Part shown: positions 22,902 through 29,444 of the stretch, piece by piece | Position numbering within the stretch: the first letter of the stretch is position 1 | Layout: each line of letters starts with the position of its first letter | Translations under genes and position numbers: made by a program | DNA from: a virus | Virus record (IMG/VR): IMGVR_UViG_3300027902_000156 | Location: 1 to 37,783 of that record | DNA length: 37,783 bases | Direction: 5' to 3' (one strand) | The notes under the pieces: generated by a model | Database searches by the model: none | What the model saw: the letters and a program-made list of their open reading frames with translations, nothing else | Told to the model about the DNA's origin: nothing

Positions 22902-24185
22902 TTAAAACTTCTTTACAACTTGTTCAATATAATCAAATACAAGATCAGTATAATGAGGAGCACATCCAAGAAAAAAGACATTATCCAAAACTGCATTTGC
23001 TACAGGATATTTCTTGTAATCATCCAAGAAACTGTAACCTGGATGTAATAATATATTTCCTGTAAAGTAATTACGAGTTTGAATTTTATTATCTTCAAAA
23101 TGCTTTACCAATTTATTCTTTAATCCAGTTATACAAATAAATGGAGTACCAAACCAGCAAACGTCTGCCGAATGATATGTATGAACTCCTTTAACTCCAT
23201 TTATATTTTCAGTTACAATTCTTTCAATTATTGCTTTTGCTATTTTTCTATGTCCAGCAATGGCTCCAAACTTTTCCAATTGAACCAATCCTATTGCTCC
23301 CTGTAAATCAAGTGGCTTCAAATTATAACCCATATTAGAAAATATATATTTATGATCAACCACACCATCATAATTCTCTAACCACTTACCAAATCTCTTT
23401 CCGCAAGAACCGTCTTTCAACATATTATCCACTCCCACACAAGTACAATCTCTTCCCCACCAAGCAAGACTAATCATTATCTTCATTAAGTCCCGATCAT
23501 CAGTACAAACCATTCCTCCTTCTCCAGTAGATATATGATGAGATGGATAAAAGGAATTTGAAAATGCTACACAATCAGCAGTCAAAAATCTTCCATTCCA
23601 CTTAGAACCAAGACTATCACAATTATCACCAATCAATTGTAAATCATATTTATTACAAATATAACTCAATTGATCCATATCTGGTGGATTACCAAGCACT
23701 GGCGAAAGAAATATAGCTCTTGTCTTGGATGTTATCTTTTCTTCAATCTGATTCAAATCAAAATTTAATGTATCCCATTCAATATCTACAAACACTGGTT
23801 TAAGTCTATTTTGACATAATACAGATACCGTAGTGGGAAATCCAACTGGAGAGACTATTATTTCATCCCCGTCTTTCCAATTGAAATATGTTTTCAACGC
23901 AGTTATCATTACTAAGTTAGCAGAAGAGCCAGAATTAACCATTAATGAGTATTTGACATTGAATCTTTTGCTAAACTCCTGTTCAAATTTATGTACATTC
24001 TCTCCAGCAGTAATCCAATTCCCATTGAGGAAAGCATTGATAGCAGCCTCAGTTTCTTTCTCATCCCAATATGGTCCAGAATAAGGAATGAGAGTTTCCC
24101 CCGGTATGAAACTATCTCCGTAAAGATAGGGAGCAACATGATTCCCAACCAAATTTCGTATATGATCTATTTCTACCATAATCAA
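22902..24185 (-). CDS. E1-type PLP and Fe-S nucleotide-sugar 3-dehydrase (RfbH/DdhC-like), 427 aa
   Basis: Although built like a DegT aminotransferase, this protein has the dehydrase hallmarks. The PLP lysine is replaced by histidine: SFYPSHHISTGEGG (His216/His217) where aminotransferases have SFQGAK. It also has cysteines at 189, 247, 249 and 261, i.e. C-X57-C-X-C-X11-C, close to the C-X57-C-X-C-X7-C that binds the [2Fe-2S] cluster of E1 (CDP-6-deoxy-4-keto-glucose 3-dehydrase). CGKRFGKWL follows as in the family. E1 with reductase E3 removes the 3-OH, making 3,6-dideoxy sugars. No E3 gene is present in the window, so a host or distant reductase is needed. Confidence 0.85.
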   Translation of the reverse strand: MIMVEIDHIRNLVGNHVAPYLYGDSFIPGETLIPYSGPYWDEKETEAAINAFLNGNWITAGENVHKFEQEFSKRFNVKYSLMVNSGSSANLVMITALKTYFNWKDGDEIIVSPVGFPTTVSVLCQNRLKPVFVDIEWDTLNFDLNQIEEKITSKTRAIFLSPVLGNPPDMDQLSYICNKYDLQLIGDNCDSLGSKWNGRFLTADCVAFSNSFYPSHHISTGEGGMVCTDDRDLMKIMISLAWWGRDCTCVGVDNMLKDGSCGKRFGKWLENYDGVVDHKYIFSNMGYNLKPLDLQGAIGLVQLEKFGAIAGHRKIAKAIIERIVTENINGVKGVHTYHSADVCWFGTPFICITGLKNKLVKHFEDNKIQTRNYFTGNILLHPGYSFLDDYKKYPVANAVLDNVFFLGCAPHYTDLVFDYIEQVVKKF

Positions 24186-24991
24186 TTATCTATCAATGTC
24201 CAATTACTACAAAAGAAAGCACTTGATTCCGCAGAATTTAATCCTGATGTTGGACCAAACCAATTCTTTGGAGAACAAATAATCTTATCTTCATTTTCAC
24301 TTAGATAACTTCCCCACCATGAAAAAGATGAATTAGCAATTATATGATGTTTACAAAAAGACATTATATACATATCATAATAATCAAGATTATCAGTTAC
24401 AAAAATTGATCTTTTATCTCTCTTAAAGTTTTCTTTGCACCATTCCAAATCTCTTGAAGCTACAACCTTATTTTCCGTAAAGATATATATATGATCTATC
24501 TTTGTTTTACTTTCAATATATTGTAATGCCCTTTGATAATAAGACATTTGTAACATTGGATGAATATCTTGATCATATACATAATTCCCTCTTCTTACGT
24601 GAAGTGATACACTATTTTCAAACTTCCCCGATATTGTACTTATTATTTCTTTATTCTTAAACAAATCAATAACTTCCTTTCTACGATGATTAAAATATTG
24701 TGGCCAGCAAAGATAACCTCTCAATAACATTTTTCCCTGATAAGGAATAGGCTTATATTCATTTGGTTCATCATACACAAACTCAGGTTTCCATCCTTCT
24801 GGTAGTGATTGAAGTTTACTATAAACATTATCTTTATATTTTGAAGGGCCACGACCAGACGATTTTGTTCTTTCCAACTTCCAATAGAAATCAAACCCAC
24901 ATTCATCTCCATGATCCAAAGCAGTAGCGTATGTAGTAGCAATCTGAAACATTTGATTACCTAATCCCCCTTCAAGTTTTGCTGATATCAT
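24182..24991 (-). CDS. GT11 alpha-1,2-fucosyltransferase-like enzyme, second copy, 269 aa
   Basis: It carries the family motifs GGLGNQMFQ (8-16), HVRRGNY (131-137, with Asn for the usual Asp) and SSFSWWGSY (221-229). It differs widely from the copy in cassette 2 (14907-15728), so the two are not a recent duplication and probably make different linkages. It is the second gene of cassette 1, with ATGA overlaps on both sides. The enzyme should be cytosolic and use a GDP-sugar, normally GDP-L-fucose. Confidence 0.85.
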   Translation of the reverse strand: MISAKLEGGLGNQMFQIATTYATALDHGDECGFDFYWKLERTKSSGRGPSKYKDNVYSKLQSLPEGWKPEFVYDEPNEYKPIPYQGKMLLRGYLCWPQYFNHRRKEVIDLFKNKEIISTISGKFENSVSLHVRRGNYVYDQDIHPMLQMSYYQRALQYIESKTKIDHIYIFTENKVVASRDLEWCKENFKRDKRSIFVTDNLDYYDMYIMSFCKHHIIANSSFSWWGSYLSENEDKIICSPKNWFGPTSGLNSAESSAFFCSNWTLIDN

Positions 24992-25716
24992 AACTCTGCT
25001 AATTCTTTGTATAATGGTTTCTTAATCCAATATTCTCTTTCACGTAAACAAGCTTTTGGATCTTCCTTGAAATGAATAGCTGCCACAGGATTCTGATCAT
25101 TGTAAGCATACAATATCTTTTCAATATATTGTATATGCTTTAATCCTGCCATCTCTATCATCGGATACATCATTGCATTATCAAACGAATTGTTTGGATA
25201 CTCTCCATTCTTATACTTCAAATCCTTGTTATCAATTTTATCCCACAATTTCTTCTTGCAAGTAACTAAATGAGAAGTACACCATGCTCCACTTTTACGA
25301 TATGTTTGTGTATCAATAACTGGACCACAACATATACCTTTTTTTCCATCAGAAGTGGTGATGTAACTGCCGTAAGTCAACCAGATGTCTTTCTGATAAA
25401 CTTTATCCAGATAAGCCAATACATCGTTAGCAAACAAGTAATCATCCCCACTAACAAAACAAATAATATCTTCCTTATTAGTAGCATATCCATTTATTCC
25501 TGCAATAAAATTCTTAATATGATAATCCTGTTTAGGAGTATGAATGGCTTGAAAAGGATATTTTTGAATTATCTCCCATGTCCCATCAGTACTGTTATCA
25601 TCCATTATGATTACCTTGTAATTCTTGTAGGTCTGAGAAATAATAGAATCTAAACACCTTTCTATGAAAGGAGCAGCATCCCTTTGAGTAACTAATATGA
25701 TAAACCTATTATTCAT
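24988..25716 (-). CDS. GT2-family glycosyltransferase, 242 aa
   Basis: Standard GT-A fold: FIILVTQRDAAPFIERCLDSI, VIIMDDNSTDGTWEII (36-50) for nucleotide binding, and the metal site CFVSGDDYLF with Asp91-Asp92. It is single-domain and has no membrane helices, so it is not a polymerase-type synthase. It opens cassette 1 and overlaps the Mu F-like head gene by 8 bases. Donor and acceptor cannot be read. Confidence 0.82.
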   Translation of the reverse strand: MNNRFIILVTQRDAAPFIERCLDSIISQTYKNYKVIIMDDNSTDGTWEIIQKYPFQAIHTPKQDYHIKNFIAGINGYATNKEDIICFVSGDDYLFANDVLAYLDKVYQKDIWLTYGSYITTSDGKKGICCGPVIDTQTYRKSGAWCTSHLVTCKKKLWDKIDNKDLKYKNGEYPNNSFDNAMMYPMIEMAGLKHIQYIEKILYAYNDQNPVAAIHFKEDPKACLREREYWIKKPLYKELAEL

Positions 25717-26659
25717 ACTTCTTCAATTCTTCAATGTAAGGTAATGCAATACAACGACATTGTGGATGGTAAGGTATCATTCCTTCAATTTCATCCAATG
25801 AAAATACTTGTCCTTCCAATGCTGCACATTCATCACAAACTCTTTCATCCCCCGCCGTTTGCCATTCTCCTTTTACCGTAATTCCTTCAACTCCCCAATT
25901 TCGGTATTCCTGTATTGTTGCAACATGGTGTGCTCTTATAATTTCTGTTCGTGCTAATAATTCTGCTCTGCGTTGTGCTGGAATAAATCTTCCTAATGTA
26001 TCTGTAATTTTCAAATCTCCCATTCCTGTACCATTTATTGTAGATACAAGTTTCCGAGCAAGTAAAGTCGGACCATCACCATCCGCCATTCCTTGAGCCA
26101 ATACTCGACTTATCTGAGAACTCATTGCATCAGTTATTCCTTTTAAATCATTATATGCTCTGGCATATATTAAACCCAAACGATCAATATGAAAAGGTAA
26201 TCCCATTACAACATCAATACCACCAGATTCATCTATTGGAGGAACTGTCATTCCAGCCTTTCTCATTTCATCTCTGGCTCTCATTACTCCTCTTTTATAA
26301 GAATCAAATAAGTATAAATCTATCCAAAGAGCATTTACACTTGTTCCAATTTGTTTCATCTCTTTCACGGTCAATAAACCAGCATCAACTTGCCTTTGCA
26401 ACCACCTCATAAATTCTTCTATCTTTGTTTTGCTCAAGGGATATGCAAAAGCATCTTTAGCAGGTGGAGTAACTTGAAGATTATGTATTTTATCTTTTAA
26501 TCCAAAACAATCATTCTTATCAATTCCTATTTTAATGGCAATAGTAACTTCCATAAACCTACGTTTCATCTCTCTTACAAAAGCATTACGCAATGCAGTT
26601 GTATGAGTTGGATCATAATTTTTACGAAGAGCCTCTGTATATGTTGCTGTATTTTCCAT
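25709..26659 (-). CDS. Phage Mu F-like head morphogenesis protein, 316 aa
   Basis: The C-terminal 110 residues match the Mu gpF/SPP1 gp7 domain: AELLARTEIIRAHHVATIQEY, then GEWQTAGDERVCDECAALEGQVF and the ending HPQCRCIALPY, where the Cys pair and HPxCRC resemble a metal-binding site. The N-terminal part is helical. This minor head protein lies directly after the portal (TAATG at 26659), as in many siphoviruses. It may be packaged in small numbers and act in head assembly or early infection. It is followed by sugar cassette 1 with an 8-base overlap. Confidence 0.85.
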   Translation of the reverse strand: MENTATYTEALRKNYDPTHTTALRNAFVREMKRRFMEVTIAIKIGIDKNDCFGLKDKIHNLQVTPPAKDAFAYPLSKTKIEEFMRWLQRQVDAGLLTVKEMKQIGTSVNALWIDLYLFDSYKRGVMRARDEMRKAGMTVPPIDESGGIDVVMGLPFHIDRLGLIYARAYNDLKGITDAMSSQISRVLAQGMADGDGPTLLARKLVSTINGTGMGDLKITDTLGRFIPAQRRAELLARTEIIRAHHVATIQEYRNWGVEGITVKGEWQTAGDERVCDECAALEGQVFSLDEIEGMIPYHPQCRCIALPYIEELKKYE

Positions 26660-28206
26660 TATGCTCCAGCCACTGGTTTAGTTATTTTTACTGGTGCTTT
26701 CTTTGGAATTGGTTTTCCTGTTGGAATAACTGGAGAATCATCAGGATTTGTTGCTCCTCCACCTCCACCTCCGAATGGTGTAGGTGCTGGTTTATTAACA
26801 CCATCAATAACGGACTGATTTAATTCATCCTCTGAAATCATCTTATCCCTCATTGCCAATACCAATGTAATTTGCTCCTGTGTTAATCCCAAACAATATT
26901 CCAAGAAAGCATTTGGAGGCATAACCTCCTGCGACATCGGACTGTATGTATATTCTCTCAATGCATTTGCCCTTCCCTTACCAATTTCAACTCTTGCTTT
27001 CTCACTCAATGAATAAAGATCATTCCATTTAACCGTATAATCATTGGCAGGTTTTGGTAAAATTGCCAATTCAATTAATTTATCAACAAGTGGTCGTATA
27101 ATTATTGGATCAGCAAAATCATCTCTTCTTGACTGTACATAATCTTTCCATTCATTGCTATCTTGTGTACTGGCAAGTTCTCCACGCTCACTCCCTGTCA
27201 ATATTCGTTTTGGAATACCTGTAACGGCTGAAATCATTTGAATCTGTACATCAACGTGATTTGCAGGGTCGGCTATTTGCTGGGCTAATGCCTTCAAGTC
27301 AACTCCTTCATTGACCAATATCCGACGTAAATTATTTTCATATTCATTTATTTGATCTTTCAAATCTTCTTTCATTGCCTCCGTCATCTGGTAATCCTTG
27401 TCAACTTTACCTTCAAAACCAGGACGAGCACCTCTCCAAAACATTTCAGCATCCCCACCAACAAGTTTCTCCAAATCCATCAAACGATTATAAACTGATT
27501 CCAAACGTGGAGTTCCCCATACTTCAGATTCCATTGGATCATCAGTTATATGTATAACTCTTGAATAATGTATTTTCACATAAGTAACTGAAGTAGTTCC
27601 AGGAGCACTCATACCACTGGTTATATCTGAAACTGCAACGTTATAGAATGTTGGTAATCCATATCTTTCATTCTTAGGATCATCTTCAGAGTTAATTATT
27701 TGAGCACTTTTCTCTCCAAATGGTTTAACGTACATCAACTCTTTTATTTTTCCAACAGGCTTTGCAAATCCATCACGATCTTTAACATCATTAAATCCCA
27801 ATACCAAAATACCATAATGTCCAATTCCTGTAAGTTTGTCAAGCCTTGATAAAGTTGATTTTAATTTTAAATTCTTACTTAATTTTGCCCAAGCCTTTTC
27901 AAATTCAGTATCTTCTGCTTTCTCTGATTCTACAAGTTCCAATGGCCCTTGCCAAGTTGCTTTTACTGGACGATCTATAATTGCTTTGGCAATATCCTGA
28001 CGAGCATATCTTCCATTAAAATCAGTATAATCCAAATTCAAAGAATAACCAAGAGCTTTATACACATCTCGATCACCACCGTACTGCAAACCTAACTGCT
28101 GCATCAATTGAACACGACCAACAAGTTGACTGGCAAAAGTACGTAATTGATCTGATGTCAACTCTTTTTTACCATCTTCTTTTTCACTATGTTTAGTTCG
28201 TTCCAT
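26659..28206 (-). CDS. Portal protein, DUF1073/anti-CBASS-type portal family, 515 aa
   Basis: The portal dodecamer is the DNA gateway at the head vertex. The sequence has GYSLNLDYTDFNGRYARQDIAKAIIDRPVKATW near residues 52-84, then GHYGILVLGFND, VHIT-like RVIHITDDPMESEVWGTPRLESVYNRLMDLEKL, and GIPKRILTGSERGELASTQD with the following SRRDDF, all typical of DUF1073 portals. A low-complexity Pro/Gly-rich tail with GGGGGGA ends the protein. AAGAG two bases before ATG 28206 is a weak ribosome site. Confidence 0.87.
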   Translation of the reverse strand: MERTKHSEKEDGKKELTSDQLRTFASQLVGRVQLMQQLGLQYGGDRDVYKALGYSLNLDYTDFNGRYARQDIAKAIIDRPVKATWQGPLELVESEKAEDTEFEKAWAKLSKNLKLKSTLSRLDKLTGIGHYGILVLGFNDVKDRDGFAKPVGKIKELMYVKPFGEKSAQIINSEDDPKNERYGLPTFYNVAVSDITSGMSAPGTTSVTYVKIHYSRVIHITDDPMESEVWGTPRLESVYNRLMDLEKLVGGDAEMFWRGARPGFEGKVDKDYQMTEAMKEDLKDQINEYENNLRRILVNEGVDLKALAQQIADPANHVDVQIQMISAVTGIPKRILTGSERGELASTQDSNEWKDYVQSRRDDFADPIIIRPLVDKLIELAILPKPANDYTVKWNDLYSLSEKARVEIGKGRANALREYTYSPMSQEVMPPNAFLEYCLGLTQEQITLVLAMRDKMISEDELNQSVIDGVNKPAPTPFGGGGGGATNPDDSPVIPTGKPIPKKAPVKITKPVAGA

Positions 28207-28229
28207 CTCTTGATTATTAATTTGTTAAT

Positions 28230-28259
28230 ATATCCCGGACATATTTCAATCCGGGATAT
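28230..28259 (-). terminator. 10-bp perfect hairpin between holin-like and portal genes
   Basis: ATATCCCGGA (28230-28239) pairs with TCCGGGATAT (28250-28259) over a 10-base loop. It begins six bases after the stop of the membrane-protein gene and ends 23 bases before the portal start. A U-run is lacking (ATTAACAAATT follows), so it may be a partial terminator, an RNA-processing site or a 5' stabiliser. The perfect symmetry makes a chance origin unlikely. Confidence 0.55.
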
Positions 28260-28265
28260 CCATTA

Positions 28266-28643
28266 CTATTTAAACATCTTTGGTGATTGTGTATTCGGTG
28301 GAGCAAAGAATGTTGCTGTAACATAAGTCAATGTAACACCGATAACAACATGCCATAAGACAGGCCAATTTATTACACTCCCTGCAATTATCTGACCTAC
28401 ATAATCAGTTATTCCAGTACCTAATGCAATAAGCAATCCAGATAGTACATTCACCCAATTAAACTGACCTGCAGGAGATGTAGATGTAAAGAATACAATG
28501 AGATTCTTCCCAATGTAGGGAAGTAATGATGCTACTACAGTAACTATCACTAAAGCATAGTTAATAGGTGTTTGTCCAAGTGCTGTCATAAGAATACCTA
28601 TGACCAACATAAATAGACCTTTCCAAAATTGTTGTTTTGTCAT
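28266..28643 (-). CDS. Holin-like membrane protein, four predicted helices, 125 aa
   Basis: Four hydrophobic segments are visible: about 8-25, 29-52, 62-88 and 92-113. The short basic N-terminus (MTKQQFWKG) and polar tail (NTQSPKMFK) fit a small inner-membrane protein. It stands next to the papain-like protease gene. Size and topology are compatible with a holin, although it lies far from the endolysin gene. No family is recognised with certainty. Confidence 0.5.
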   Translation of the reverse strand: MTKQQFWKGLFMLVIGILMTALGQTPINYALVIVTVVASLLPYIGKNLIVFFTSTSPAGQFNWVNVLSGLLIALGTGITDYVGQIIAGSVINWPVLWHVVIGVTLTYVTATFFAPPNTQSPKMFK

Positions 28644-28664
28644 AATGCTAATTTTAAATGATTA

Positions 28665-29441
28665 TTATTCTGTTTGATAGAAAACCCAAAAGTCATTACA
28701 CAATTTACTACTTAATACATATTTCCATGGAACCTGACAAACACCACCTTGTCCCCAATCTGCACCCCAACTATTCAATTCCACTGTACCATTCTTATCA
28801 TAATCAAATATGACCATACAATGCCCTCCAAGAAACTGCTCACTACATCTGTGTGGGTAAGGTACAATACCTGTTTTAGCAACTTCCGGTGATTCAAATG
28901 ATTCATAGACATTCTTACCATAAACTACCGGATAACCAGCAACAATAGCATCCTGAATGTATTCCTTCTTTTGAAGGACACTTTCATACCTGATTGATTG
29001 ATGATCGAGAGCATCTTTCCAAGCAGCATCAGACGGATTAATATTGAACTGACTTATAATATAAGGCCAAAGTAGTTCCCTACAAATACCATATTGATTT
29101 ATAGCTTTAAATGCATCACGAATCATTGCTCCTGTATCGTTCTGTTTATCCTGACGAGCAATATAATAAGCAAACAATCGAGACAATTCAATATCTGGTT
29201 GATTATTGGTTATGAGTGTCCCTCTGAATCCTTCCACCACCCCATTGCCCACACACGAGCCCAGATTGCCTTGATCGTAGCGAAAGGAAATCTTGTTGAT
29301 ATGGCCCCTCCCTGTATCCTCTGGAACTGCTCTTGGTATTCTTAATTTATAAGCAAAATCTCTTGGATCAGGCTTATCTGGAATCCATCCATAAGGTCTT
29401 TGCGGAAATGTCTTTTTTCTTCCAAAATTAAATAATTTCAT
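28665..29441 (-). CDS. Papain-like (C1 family) cysteine peptidase, 258 aa
   Basis: The catalytic set is complete: Gln57 and Cys63 in DQGNLGSCVGNG, His207 in GGHCMVIFDYD, and Asn223 in ELNSWGADWGQGG. The protein begins with a short basic segment and PDKPDPRDFAY, which resembles the propeptide/mature junction in papain-type enzymes of Bacteroidota and their phages. There is no signal peptide. It lies between the large adhesin and the holin-like gene, so it may process virion proteins, help lysis, or be carried in the virion to digest surface protein. Its role is not known. Confidence 0.8.
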   Translation of the reverse strand: MKLFNFGRKKTFPQRPYGWIPDKPDPRDFAYKLRIPRAVPEDTGRGHINKISFRYDQGNLGSCVGNGVVEGFRGTLITNNQPDIELSRLFAYYIARQDKQNDTGAMIRDAFKAINQYGICRELLWPYIISQFNINPSDAAWKDALDHQSIRYESVLQKKEYIQDAIVAGYPVVYGKNVYESFESPEVAKTGIVPYPHRCSEQFLGGHCMVIFDYDKNGTVELNSWGADWGQGGVCQVPWKYVLSSKLCNDFWVFYQTE

Positions 29442-29444
29442 ATT

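Noticed and set aside
22902-24185. Ordinary DegT/DnrJ/EryC1 aminotransferase
   Set aside because: The PLP lysine is replaced by histidine and the Fe-S cysteine pattern is present, so it is called a dehydrase.
9849-25716. Host chromosomal polysaccharide locus or assembly chimera
   Set aside because: Structural genes lie on both sides of each cassette, and three of the four cassette/structural junctions are stop/start overlaps (25709-25716, 16423-16426, 9849); the fourth has a 12-base gap carrying the protease ribosome site.
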